NCBI RefSeq assembly: GCF_034427455.1
Contig: NZ_JAXQNN010000002.1
Span: forward strand, 1-64,000
Length of the DNA: 64,000 nt
Reading direction: 5' to 3'
Source: Jeotgalibacillus haloalkalitolerans
Lineage (GTDB): Bacteria > Bacillota > Bacilli > Bacillales > Jeotgalibacillaceae
Position 1 is the first letter of the stretch. Each line of letters starts with the position of its first letter. Below the pieces are notes generated by a model. It did no database searches and had not been told where the DNA came from. It saw nothing but the letters and a program-made list of their open reading frames with translations. Shown here one piece after another: positions 25,407 to 33,369 of the stretch. A program made the translations under genes and the position numbers.

Positions 25407-26612
25407 TTACTTGATCATTACCGGAGGGGCTGTGAAATCTCTCGACAGCATTTCTTTTCGCTTAACAGGATTAGAAAAGCCCATTGCATAAGCTTTTGAG
25501 GCCCTGATATCGATCGCGCAAAGTTCATGATGCTGCTGATTCAGGTTACTGATAACCGGAAGTGTAGAATCTTTTTTATACGTATTCATGTATTCTCTTC
25601 CTTTGGCGGTCATACCGAGCATCCGCAGATAGGCAGGAGAGGTGTTTTGCTGAATCTCTTCTTTTTGCGTTTTTGTAATCAGGTGAGTCAACATTCGCTG
25701 GATTCTGGTCCATGTATATCTTTTCGTTTTGACCTGCTGCATGAATGCTTCATAGGAAGTGCTCGTCATGGCAGCATCAATTAACCTGTATTCAATGCCT
25801 TCCTCTACTTCATAATACGTCTTAATTGCGGAAGGAGACGATGTAATCAGCATGTGCTGTAGAAAAGGCCAGAAGTGATTCCAGTTCATCAACTGGCCAT
25901 GGTTCTGAGTATATTTTTCCATGATCTGATATGAAGATTCAGGAACATGCTGCAAAACCCCGTGCATACCTTCTTCAAAAATCTTTTTTCTTATTGAAGT
26001 AGCGCTGGATATATATGACTGATGTAGTGCCTCATCATGATAATCAGAAGAAGTTCTGCGGATTGTAAAAGGCTTCATATTCGTGAATTTGTCTGCTGCT
26101 GTTATGTACTGATACCCGAGCATGTTATTCGGTTTTGATAAATCGAGACCCGATCCCTGATTAAAAAGTAACCTGTAACCCTCTGCTGCAGCAGCGGGAT
26201 AGCTTTTACCAAGCTTCATCTGTTCACGGATGGTCTGCTGTAATTTGTCGTGATGTGCTTTTTCCAGCTCCAGCTGATTCAGAAAAGGTTCAATCTGTCC
26301 ATTTTCGCTGCCGAAACAAAATGAATCACACCCTGCGGCGTTCAGCAGTTTTACAGCCCCTTCAGCGAATATGGTAGCGTGCTGTACTGCAAAATGGTAC
26401 GGCAGTTCGAATACAATATCCACACCTGACCGCAGTGCCATCTCAGCACGTTCATGCTTTGGACACAGAGCAGGTTCACCTCTTTGAAGAAAGTTCCCGC
26501 TCATGACAGCAATGACCACATCACAATCTGTCACAGCACGTGACTGTGTAGCATGAAGTTCGTGCCCGTTATGAAAAGGATTGTATTCTACTACCAATCC
26601 ACAAGCTCTCAT
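25407..26612 (-). CDS. tmcAL: TmcAL (YlbM), tRNA-Met cytidine acetate ligase
   Basis: This 401-residue nucleotidyltransferase-like enzyme uses acetate and ATP to form N4-acetylcytidine at C34 of elongator tRNA-Met. The N terminus has 'GLVVEYNPFHNGHELH' (HxGH), 'VMSGNFLQRGEPAL', 'KHERAEMALRSGVDIVFELP' and 'FCFGSE', all diagnostic. Length and position (ylbM) agree with B. subtilis. It is divergent from ylbN across 230 bp. Confidence 0.95.
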   Translation of the reverse strand: MRACGLVVEYNPFHNGHELHATQSRAVTDCDVVIAVMSGNFLQRGEPALCPKHERAEMALRSGVDIVFELPYHFAVQHATIFAEGAVKLLNAAGCDSFCFGSENGQIEPFLNQLELEKAHHDKLQQTIREQMKLGKSYPAAAAEGYRLLFNQGSGLDLSKPNNMLGYQYITAADKFTNMKPFTIRRTSSDYHDEALHQSYISSATSIRKKIFEEGMHGVLQHVPESSYQIMEKYTQNHGQLMNWNHFWPFLQHMLITSSPSAIKTYYEVEEGIEYRLIDAAMTSTSYEAFMQQVKTKRYTWTRIQRMLTHLITKTQKEEIQQNTSPAYLRMLGMTAKGREYMNTYKKDSTLPVISNLNQQHHELCAIDIRASKAYAMGFSNPVKRKEMLSRDFTAPPVMIK

Positions 26613-26658
26613 TTATCTCACTCCTTAGATAAAGTCGGATGGTTAATTGAACAATACC

Positions 26659-26687
26659 TTTATATTTTAACTCATTTACGTTATAAT
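26659..26687 (+). promoter_or_regulatory. Possible promoter of a very short transcript
   Basis: TTTATA (26659-26664), 17 nt, TATAAT (26682-26687). An intrinsic terminator begins only 14 nt downstream (26701), so its product would be about 35 nt unless read-through occurs. The -35 match is only 4 of 6. Confidence 0.4.
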
Positions 26688-26700
26688 AGGGTGTAGTTTC

Positions 26701-26727
26701 GACCGGACACAGCAACCGGTCTTTTAT
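26701..26727 (+). terminator. Promoter-proximal hairpin/terminator
   Basis: GACCGG (26701-26706) pairs with CCGGTC (26716-26721), followed by TTTTATT. No gene precedes it on this strand; it lies between the two promoters in front of ylbN. Confidence 0.6.
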
Positions 26728-26786
26728 TGTGCAGGCTAAAGCTTAAATACTTTCAGGTCAGTACTTTTAGTTGTAAAGAAAAAATC

Positions 26787-26815
26787 TTGACATTCCTTTA
26801 TACAGGGAATATAAT
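26787..26815 (+). promoter_or_regulatory. Consensus SigA promoter of ylbN-rpmF
   Basis: TTGACA (26787-26792), 17 nt, TATAAT (26810-26815): both hexamers perfect. This is the best promoter match in the window and fits high expression of ribosomal protein L32. Confidence 0.92.
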
Positions 26816-26842
26816 CTACTTTGTGCCTTGAGGTGATGACAG

Positions 26843-27388
26843 ATGAAATGGTCAATCATTCAGCTGCAGAAATATCGCAATGAGGACTTCAAGATCGATG
26901 AAACGGTAGAAATGAATGAACTGACAGAACGGCACCGTGATATCAGACAGGTTGGACCTGTCCATATTACCGGACGTGGTGATATCAGCTCTTCAAAAAT
27001 TACGTTTCACCTTCAGATTGAAACAACACTGACTTTGCCATGTGCAAGAACGCTTGCAGATGTTGAGTATCCGGTTTCTCTTGATACGGTGGAAACTTTC
27101 ATTTTGAATTCATCTTATATAGATGAAGAACTAAATGAAGAAGTACATCAACCGGAGGGTGAAGTCATTAACCTGCGCCCGGTGATCGAAGAGATTCTGC
27201 TGCTTCAGGTACCGCTTCAGGTCTTTAGTGATAAAGCACTTGAAGAAGAAGGTATGGACAGCGGAAATGGCTGGGAAGTGTTATCCGAAGAAGAACTTGA
27301 AGAGGCAAGAATTGAGGAGCAGCAGGAAGAACCTGCAGCAGACCCGAGACTTGCTGATCTTGCGAAATTTTTCGACGAAAAAAAATAA
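26843..27388 (+). CDS. ylbN: YlbN (DUF177 / YceD family)
   Basis: This acidic 181-residue protein belongs to the DUF177/YceD family, nearly always paired with rpmF; YceD in plants and E. coli is tied to 23S rRNA accumulation. Visible are '[20 protein letters not shown]' (here without the CxxC zinc pair of some members), '[20 protein letters not shown]' and '[15 protein letters not shown]' at the end, all typical. Its leader is only about 25 nt from the strong promoter. Confidence 0.93.
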   Translation: MKWSIIQLQKYRNEDFKIDETVEMNELTERHRDIRQVGPVHITGRGDISSSKITFHLQIETTLTLPCARTLADVEYPVSLDTVETFILNSSYIDEELNEEVHQPEGEVINLRPVIEEILLLQVPLQVFSDKALEEEGMDSGNGWEVLSEEELEEARIEEQQEEPAADPRLADLAKFFDEKK

Positions 27389-27447
27389 CCGTAAAAACTG
27401 GACCTCTGGTTCATTTTACAATCACTCTCTTTAAGGAGGTGGGAAAC

Positions 27448-27621
27448 ATGGCAGTACCATTTAGAAGAACATCGAAAACCGCTAAAAGAAAGCGTCGTAC
27501 GCATTTCAAGCTATCTGTACCAGGTATGGTAGAGTGCTCTAACTGTGGAGAAATGAAGCTTTCTCACCGCGTGTGTAAAGCGTGCGGAACTTATAAAGGA
27601 AAAGAAGTAGTAGGCAAATAA
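27448..27621 (+). CDS. rpmF: 50S ribosomal protein L32
   Basis: This 57-residue basic protein reads '[20 protein letters not shown]' at the start, with a zinc-binding four-Cys set '[18 protein letters not shown]' (C+ form of L32, not the zinc-independent paralogue). A very strong AAGGAGGTGGG precedes ATG 27448. Operon with ylbN; a terminator follows. Confidence 0.98.
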   Translation: MAVPFRRTSKTAKRKRRTHFKLSVPGMVECSNCGEMKLSHRVCKACGTYKGKEVVGK

Positions 27622-27633
27622 TGTCTTCTGCTG

Positions 27634-27674
27634 AAAACCTGCAACAGGGACCATGGCCCTTTGCAGGTTTTTTT
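27634..27674 (+). terminator. Intrinsic terminator of ylbN-rpmF
   Basis: AAACCTGCAA pairs with TTGCAGGTTT and an inner AGGG/CCCT extends the stem; a seven-T run follows. Confidence 0.9.
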
Positions 27675-27761
27675 GTATTGATCTTTCATTTAATAATTCA
27701 GCTCCTGAAAATCTCATGTTACAATAATTTGCAGACATAAGGGAAAAGGGGACTGTTAGAA

Positions 27762-28514
27762 ATGGGGTATCACCTACATCAAAAGAACAATGTACTGGTC
27801 TTTACAATCGCCAGACCTGAGCGCAGAAACGCCATTAATTATGAAGTGATGGATGGTCTTAATGAAGCAGTAACGAAGGCTGAAAATGATGACAGTATCA
27901 AAATATTTATGATTACAGGAGAAGGGTCTGCAGCATTTTGTGCAGGAGGAGACCTTCAGGAATTTCACGGCTTAAAGACTCAGCAGGAATCTTACAGCAT
28001 GCTCTCAAAAATGGGGGCAATTCTCTACCGGCTTGCAACGCTCGATAAAGTAACAGTTGCTTTTATTAATGGCACTGCTGTCGGAGGAGGATGTGAAATC
28101 GCTGCAGCCTGTGATTACAGATTTGCACGGCAGGGTGTTAAAATGGGCTTTGTCCAGGGGAGCCTCGCCATTACAACCGGTTGGGGAGGCGGAACTTTAT
28201 TATATGAGAGACTGCCTGCAAATCAGGCTTTTCGTCTATTAACTGAAGCGAATATCCTTCCGGGACAGACTTTAAGTGAATTAGGCTTTATTGATCAGAT
28301 CGTCGAGGCAGAATCTGCTGACGAATTAATCGAGATGTTTGGAGCTGTAATTGAAAAAACGGCACCGGTATTATCAGCATATAAAAAGATGCTTACGAGA
28401 AAATGGATTGCAAGCGACCTAAAAGAGCGGATGGAGAGCGAAATGTATGAATGCTCTGTTCTATGGGAAAAAGAAGATCACCATGAGGCAGTGGACAGGT
28501 TCTTAAAAAAATAA
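27762..28514 (+). CDS. Crotonase-superfamily enzyme, possibly an acyl-CoA decarboxylase
   Basis: This 250-residue enoyl-CoA hydratase/isomerase-fold protein has both oxyanion-hole regions: 'ERRNAIN' and 'AAFCAGGDLQEF', then 'GTAVGGGCEIAAACDYRFA' with the first Glu kept. The second hydratase Glu (normally in a QPE motif) is replaced by 'MGFVQGSLAITTGWGGGTLL', which aligns better with ethylmalonyl/methylmalonyl-CoA decarboxylases (FVxxxxGxxxxWGG). A hydratase role is therefore doubtful and a decarboxylase-like role possible. It has no B. subtilis counterpart at this place. AAGGGGAC serves as ribosome site. Confidence 0.8.
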   Translation: MGYHLHQKNNVLVFTIARPERRNAINYEVMDGLNEAVTKAENDDSIKIFMITGEGSAAFCAGGDLQEFHGLKTQQESYSMLSKMGAILYRLATLDKVTVAFINGTAVGGGCEIAAACDYRFARQGVKMGFVQGSLAITTGWGGGTLLYERLPANQAFRLLTEANILPGQTLSELGFIDQIVEAESADELIEMFGAVIEKTAPVLSAYKKMLTRKWIASDLKERMESEMYECSVLWEKEDHHEAVDRFLKK

Positions 28515-28591
28515 TTCGACGTTATTAAAGTATATCCGGTGCTGATGCTGGGCTTAATCAGTAATCCGAAGCAATGATCATCAGCAGTTTT

Positions 28592-28644
28592 AAAAAAATA
28601 GACATAAAAAATACGATATTCGTATTTTTTATGTCTATTTTTTT
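28592..28644. terminator. Perfect 25-bp hairpin terminator
   Basis: Arms 28592-28616 and 28620-28644 are perfectly complementary over 25 bp with a 3-nt TAT loop; the outer ends are A7 and T7. It lies 78 nt after the crotonase gene and upstream of ylbO. It can act in either direction. Confidence 0.85.
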
Positions 28645-28719
28645 ATTTTCAAGCATAAGATATCAATAGATTCAGAAACTGCAGGTTAGAAGTCTACTAT
28701 GAGGAGTGGGGGAATCAGT

Positions 28720-29304
28720 ATGAAACTGAGACAGGATGGCTGGACATCACGTGAAGATCAATTGTTAAAAGAAAAGGTGTTATCACACATTGAGCAGGGA
28801 AGCACTCAGCTTAATGCATTTGAAGAAGTAGCGCTTGAGCTGAACAGGACACCGGCAGCATGCGGGTTTCGCTGGAATTCATCCTTAAGAAAAGAATGCC
28901 AGAAACAGATTTCTGAAGCAAAACGTCTGAGATACGCAAAAAGAAGAGAAGAAGAAAAGAAGACAGCTGAAAAAAGCAGTGATTGGAATGCTGAACAGCT
29001 CATCCAGAAAATGAATCACTGGATCGCAAGACTCGAACAAAAACAGCCTGCAGAGGACTTAGCTTTTAAGGCACAAGAAGCTGAAAAAGAGCGGGAGCGG
29101 CTCGAAAAAGATAACCAGTTTCTAAAAGAGCAGATTACAGAATTAAAGGAAGACTATCATGCATTATTATATTTGATTGAAAAAGCAAGAAAGCTTGGAA
29201 CAGACGACCATGACCGAACATCAAGCGTGTTTAAAATGGAACCCAATGGCAATCTGTTCAGAATGGATAAAAAAGCTGTAAATGAATCATCAGATCAGTT
29301 TTAA
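28720..29304 (+). CDS. ylbO: YlbO, RsfA-family Myb-like transcription regulator
   Basis: This 194-residue protein has an N-terminal Myb/SANT-like helix set ('DGWTSREDQLLKEKVLSHI', 'LNRTPAACGFRWNSSLRK') and a long coiled coil (about 65-165). RsfA-type proteins are prespore/sporulation regulators; B. subtilis YlbO is expressed under SigE. ATG 28720 follows GAGTGGGGGAATC; the ATG at 28699 precedes that site. Followed by repeat R4. Confidence 0.9.
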   Translation: MKLRQDGWTSREDQLLKEKVLSHIEQGSTQLNAFEEVALELNRTPAACGFRWNSSLRKECQKQISEAKRLRYAKRREEEKKTAEKSSDWNAEQLIQKMNHWIARLEQKQPAEDLAFKAQEAEKERERLEKDNQFLKEQITELKEDYHALLYLIEKARKLGTDDHDRTSSVFKMEPNGNLFRMDKKAVNESSDQF

Positions 29305-29435
29305 CCTTTCAAAAATTCCAATCCAATTCATGTTCAATTGAATGAACGCATTTAATTGCTATTAATGTAATGCGGTTATTATAGAAGCTGTGACAAATGC
29401 AATAAATAATATTAATTTAACTATTTATTAATGAA

Positions 29436-29498
29436 ATCAAGGTGAAGCACAGCGGAACGATTTTAAAAGCCTGAGACACATGTTGTCCCAGGCTCTTT
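29436..29498 (+). repeat. Interspersed repeat copy R4 (short form with terminator)
   Basis: AAGGTGAAGCACAGCGGAACGATTTTAAA followed by AGCCTGAGACA / TGTCCCAGGCT (one mismatch) and TTT. The core of the full repeat is missing. It separates ylbO from the convergent ylbP. Confidence 0.75.
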
Positions 29499-29518
29499 AC
29501 ACTTTATGTCCAATTTAA

Positions 29519-29995
29519 TTACTCATGTACCTGCTCAGTCACACCCTCCGGATACCATACCATCGGATTCTCACCAAGGTCTCTTTCCAGATCATACGTG
29601 ACACGTTCAAAGCCCATCTTCTCCCAGAACTCGGTAGAATTGACTCTTGGGTTCGTTTTAATTGGCAGGCCGAAGCTTTTTGCGAACTCTACCATTGCTG
29701 ATCCATAGCCTTTTTTCTGATAGCCGGGCAGTACTTCAACTTTCCAGAGTTCAAGATAGTTCTGAGGCGGTTCAAAATACTGATCAAACCTTGCATCTCT
29801 TTTATACAAGTTCATTCTTGCAACAAGCTTGTTTCCTAAGTAGATACCATAAAAAGGTGATTCACTGTCGTTTTCCACCATATTTGTTTCGAGTTCTTCC
29901 TTCATTGACAGCTCCTGCACGCCAACTTCCCGAAACTTATTAAACTCTTCAAGAGTTTTGTAATTAATTTTTAAATTTTCCACTTTAAAAGACAT
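29519..29995 (-). CDS. ylbP: YlbP, GNAT-family N-acetyltransferase
   Basis: This 158-residue GNAT protein has the acetyl-CoA loop in 'LEVLPGYQKKGYG'-type sequence (here 'VEVLPGYQKKGYGSAM') and 'NSTEFWEKMGFERVTYD' at the C-terminal strand. 'NDSESPFYGIYLGNKLVARM' is highly like B. subtilis YlbP. The substrate is unknown. ATG 29995 is chosen because CAGGGAG precedes it; the GTG at 30004 falls inside that site. Confidence 0.92.
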   Translation of the reverse strand: MSFKVENLKINYKTLEEFNKFREVGVQELSMKEELETNMVENDSESPFYGIYLGNKLVARMNLYKRDARFDQYFEPPQNYLELWKVEVLPGYQKKGYGSAMVEFAKSFGLPIKTNPRVNSTEFWEKMGFERVTYDLERDLGENPMVWYPEGVTEQVHE

Positions 29996-30099
29996 TCCGG
30001 ACACTCCCTGTTTATATAATGGCTTTCTCTTGTAACCGCTTTATACGGTATTTACATATATTATAGCGCAACAGGTCAAAAAATTCTGCACATTTACTT

Positions 30100-30113
30100 A
30101 GAAAGCGTTTACA
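30100..30113 (+). promoter_or_regulatory. Putative CcpA cre site
   Basis: AGAAAGCGTTTACA matches the cre consensus TGWAANCGNTNWCA at 13 of 14 positions (first base differs). It overlaps a possible -10 (TACAAT, 30110-30115) 44-59 nt before the acyl-CoA carboxylase operon, so catabolite repression is likely. Inferred from the motif. Confidence 0.6.
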
Positions 30114-30158
30114 ATAGAAGGTGGGGATGGAAAGCTATTCAACAGAAGGGGGATTTTT

Positions 30159-31499
30159 GTGAGGAAAATACTCGTAGCGAACCGCGGGGAAATTGCCCTC
30201 CGTATTATTAAAACGTGTAAGAAAATGAATATTGAAACAGTCGCCATTTATTCTGAGGCGGATCAGGAACTGCCTTATGTTAAAGAAGCGGATACTGCAA
30301 AATTGATTGGTCCGCCACCGGTAGCTCAGTCCTACTTACATATTGACAGGCTGCTGGAAATTGCAGCGGAAGAAAAGGCAGATGCCATTCATCCGGGTTA
30401 TGGTCTCCTGTCAGAGAATGCTGAATTTGCTGAGCGGGTGGAAGGTCAGGGTTTGATCTTTATCGGACCGGCTTCATCCGTTATGAGAAAAATGGGAGAT
30501 AAAATTGAAGCGCGAAAAACAATGGTTGAAGCAGGTGTTCCGGTTGTCCCTGGATATGAAAGTGAAAATATGACCATTGAAGAAGCATGCAGGGAAGCAG
30601 GGAAAATCGGTTATCCGGTGATGCTGAAAGCAAGCAGTGGCGGTGGGGGAGTCGGAATGGTTCTGTGTGAGAATGAACAAGCGCTCACTCAGCATTTTGA
30701 ACCCACAATTAAACGTTCACAGACCTATTTCGGATCAGGGAAGCTGTTTATTGAAAAGTATATCCCGAATGCACGTCATATTGAGGTTCAGATCTTCGGG
30801 AACGCTAAAGGTGAAGTATTCCACCTGTTTGAACGGAACTGCTCAATTCAGAGAAGAAATCAAAAAGTAATTGAAGAATCTCCATCTCCATCTCTTTCTG
30901 AACCGGCTAAGGAAAAGCTTTATCATTTAGCGATTCAGGCAGCGAAAGCAGTTGGCTATAAAAATGCCGGAACTATTGAATGTATCCTGGATATCGATGA
31001 GAATCCGTACTTTCTTGAAATGAATACAAGATTACAGGTAGAGCATCCTGTCACAGAACAGGTGACCGGATATGATCTTGTAGAATGGCAGATTAAAACA
31101 GCATTTGACGAGGACCTGCCGGTTAAAGTTCAGGAGGATATCGAGTCATCGGGGCATTCAATTGAGTTCAGAATTTATGCCGAAGACCCTAAAACATTTT
31201 ATCCTTCACCAGGCACACTTCAGGAAATTCAGTTTCCGGAAGGTGAAGGAATCAGGGTGGATACAGGGTACGAAGAACAGAATAAAGTAACCCCTTATTA
31301 CGATCCGATGATTGCCAAGTTCATCGTCACGGCTGCTTCACGCCAGGCCTGTATTAAAGCTGCAAGACAGGCGTTTGATTCAGTAAAAATCGAAGGTGTC
31401 AAAACGAATATTCCGCTACATAAAATCGTGCTGGACTCAGCTGAATTTATGGACGGAAAATATCACACACAAACTTTAATGAAAATCAAAGGAGAATGA
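30159..31499 (+). CDS. Acyl-CoA carboxylase, biotin carboxylase subunit
   Basis: This 446-residue AccC-type ATP-grasp enzyme carboxylates biotin. It starts 'RKILVANRGEIALRIIKTCK', with the Gly-rich loop 'KASSGGGGVGM', 'HIEVQIFGN', 'ERNCSIQRRNQKVIEESPS' and 'EMNTRLQVEHPVTEQVTG'. The genes that follow code for a separate biotin carrier and carboxyltransferase, the order of the B. subtilis yngHA-yngHB-yngE group. It is thus a dedicated acyl-CoA carboxylase rather than the fatty-acid accBC. GTG start at 30159 with AGAAGGGGG. Confidence 0.9.
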   Translation: MRKILVANRGEIALRIIKTCKKMNIETVAIYSEADQELPYVKEADTAKLIGPPPVAQSYLHIDRLLEIAAEEKADAIHPGYGLLSENAEFAERVEGQGLIFIGPASSVMRKMGDKIEARKTMVEAGVPVVPGYESENMTIEEACREAGKIGYPVMLKASSGGGGVGMVLCENEQALTQHFEPTIKRSQTYFGSGKLFIEKYIPNARHIEVQIFGNAKGEVFHLFERNCSIQRRNQKVIEESPSPSLSEPAKEKLYHLAIQAAKAVGYKNAGTIECILDIDENPYFLEMNTRLQVEHPVTEQVTGYDLVEWQIKTAFDEDLPVKVQEDIESSGHSIEFRIYAEDPKTFYPSPGTLQEIQFPEGEGIRVDTGYEEQNKVTPYYDPMIAKFIVTAASRQACIKAARQAFDSVKIEGVKTNIPLHKIVLDSAEFMDGKYHTQTLMKIKGE

Positions 31500-31504
31500 T
31501 GAAT

Positions 31505-31717
31505 ATGAAACAGATTACTTCTACAATGGCCGGTACAGTTTTGCAGGTGCTTGTGAATACTGGGGATGAGGTTGAAGGCGGACAGGCAGTCATGATGCTT
31601 GAATCAATGAAAATGGAAATTCCGGTTGAAGCAGAAATTGCAGGTAAAGTAAGTGAAGTAAAAGTAAATGCAGGAGATTTTGTTAATGAAGGAGACACAC
31701 TTCTGATTCTTGAATAA
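31505..31717 (+). CDS. Biotin carrier protein (BCCP-like, single biotinyl domain)
   Basis: This 70-residue domain carries the biotinylation motif 'LESMKMEI' at its centre and the flanking hairpin 'AGTVLQVLVNTGDEVEGGQA'. It lacks the long Pro/Ala-rich N terminus of AccB, as in B. subtilis YngHB. Starts at 31496, 31499 (overlapping the upstream stop) and 31505 are all in frame behind AAAGGAG; 31505 has the best spacing. Confidence 0.9.
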   Translation: MKQITSTMAGTVLQVLVNTGDEVEGGQAVMMLESMKMEIPVEAEIAGKVSEVKVNAGDFVNEGDTLLILE

Positions 31718-31739
31718 TCACTGGAAGGGAGATCTGAAC

Positions 31740-33278
31740 ATGCAATCTGAAACAATGCAGACCAGGCTGAGAGAAGCCCGTGAAGAAATAAAAAAAGGTG
31801 GAAAGCCTAAATATCACGAAAAGCTGAATGAGCAGGGGAAAATGTTTGCCCGCACAAGAATTGATCTGTTAGTTGATGAAGGATCTTTTAAAGAGGATGC
31901 GATGTTTGCAAACTTTAACGCCGGAGATCTGCCGGCTGACGGAGTTGTGACCGGTACAGGGCTTGTAGATGGAAGACCGGTTTGTATTATGGCAAACGAC
32001 TCTACTATTAAAGCAGGTTCATGGGGTGCGAGAACCGTTGAAAAGATTATCCGTATTCAGGAAACAGCTGAAAAACTGCATGTGCCGCTGCTTTACCTGG
32101 TAGATTCAGCAGGTGCCCGCATCACCGATCAGCTTGACATGTTTCCAAACCGCCGCGGAGCAGGGAGAATCTTTCATAATCAGGTAAGACTGTCAGGAAA
32201 CATTCCGCAGATCTGCCTGTTGTTTGGTCCATCTGCTGCAGGTGGTGCATATATCCCTGCCTTTTGTGATATTGTCATCATGGTTGAAGGAAATGCATCG
32301 ATGTACCTTGGCTCACCAAGAATGGCAGAGAAGGTAATCGGTGAGAAGGTCACGCTTGAAGAAATGGGTGGTGCAAGAATGCACTGTACTGTCAGCGGAT
32401 GTGGTGATGTGCTGGCAAAAGATGAGGAAGAAGCAATCAATCATGCAATTAAGTATTTGAGTTATTTCCCTTCAAACTTTGAAGGTGAAGTGCCGGTAAA
32501 AGAACCTGCACCTGCTCAAAGTGATGCCGTTTTATCCGGACTGATTCCACAGAATCAGAATGCACCTTTTAATATGTATGACGCAATTGATACGCTGATT
32601 GACGCGGACAGCTTTTTTGAAATCAAAAAATTGTTTGCGCCTGAACTGATCACAGGTATTGCACGTATGAATGGAAAGCCTGTAGGAATCATTGCAAATC
32701 AGCCAAAAGCCAAGGGCGGAGTATTGTTTGTGGATTCAGCTGATAAAGGCGCAAAGTTTATTCAGCTGTGTGACGCATTCAATATTCCATTACTGTTCCT
32801 GGCTGACGTGCCGGGCTTTATGATCGGAACGAAGGTTGAGCGTGCAGGAATTATCCGTCACGGTGCCAAGCTGATTTCAGCAATGAGCGCTGCTACGGTT
32901 CCGAAAATATCAGTGGTTGTAAGGAAAGCGTATGGCGCGGGTCTTTATGCAATGGCTGGACCGGCATTTGAACCGGATTGCTGTATTGCACTTCCTTCCG
33001 CTCAAATTGCAGTGATGGGACCTGAAGCAGCTGTTAATGCTGTTTATTCCAATAAGATTCAGGAAATTGAAGACCCTAAAGAAAAGCTTGCTTTTGTGCA
33101 GGAGAAACATAAAGAATACCAGGAAGAGATTGACCTTTACAGGCTCGCATCGGAATTAATTATTGATGATATTGTTGAACCGGATGAATTAAGAGATGTA
33201 CTCATCAGCCGCTTTGACTATTACGCATCAAAGCACATTCCGCTGCCGCCAAAAAAACACCCGGTCTATCCGGTGTAA
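31740..33278 (+). CDS. Acyl-CoA carboxylase, carboxyltransferase subunit
   Basis: This 512-residue protein of the PccB/MccB/YngE family transfers CO2 from carboxybiotin to an acyl-CoA. The N-half crotonase fold has 'YLVDSAGARITDQLDMFPNR' and 'FGPSAAGGAYIPAF'; the C-half has 'ADVPGFMIGTKVERAGIIRHGA' and 'RKAYGAGLYAMAG'. 'EEMGGARMHCTVSGCGD' differs from both classical PccB and MccB wording, so propionyl-, methylcrotonyl- or another acyl-CoA cannot be chosen. ATG 31740 follows AAGGGAG. Confidence 0.88.
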   Translation: MQSETMQTRLREAREEIKKGGKPKYHEKLNEQGKMFARTRIDLLVDEGSFKEDAMFANFNAGDLPADGVVTGTGLVDGRPVCIMANDSTIKAGSWGARTVEKIIRIQETAEKLHVPLLYLVDSAGARITDQLDMFPNRRGAGRIFHNQVRLSGNIPQICLLFGPSAAGGAYIPAFCDIVIMVEGNASMYLGSPRMAEKVIGEKVTLEEMGGARMHCTVSGCGDVLAKDEEEAINHAIKYLSYFPSNFEGEVPVKEPAPAQSDAVLSGLIPQNQNAPFNMYDAIDTLIDADSFFEIKKLFAPELITGIARMNGKPVGIIANQPKAKGGVLFVDSADKGAKFIQLCDAFNIPLLFLADVPGFMIGTKVERAGIIRHGAKLISAMSAATVPKISVVVRKAYGAGLYAMAGPAFEPDCCIALPSAQIAVMGPEAAVNAVYSNKIQEIEDPKEKLAFVQEKHKEYQEEIDLYRLASELIIDDIVEPDELRDVLISRFDYYASKHIPLPPKKHPVYPV

Positions 33279-33285
33279 TGAATCG

Positions 33286-33316
33286 CCGCCAGAAGATGCT
33301 TCTGGCGGTAATTTTT
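33286..33316 (+). terminator. Intrinsic terminator of the acyl-CoA carboxylase operon
   Basis: CCGCCAGAA / TTCTGGCGG with a 5-nt loop followed by TAATTTTT, 8 nt after the stop. Confidence 0.85.
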
Positions 33317-33369
33317 CTGAAAATGATGAGTTTTCATCGCCTTAATTTTGATAAACTAGTTAAAAAGGG

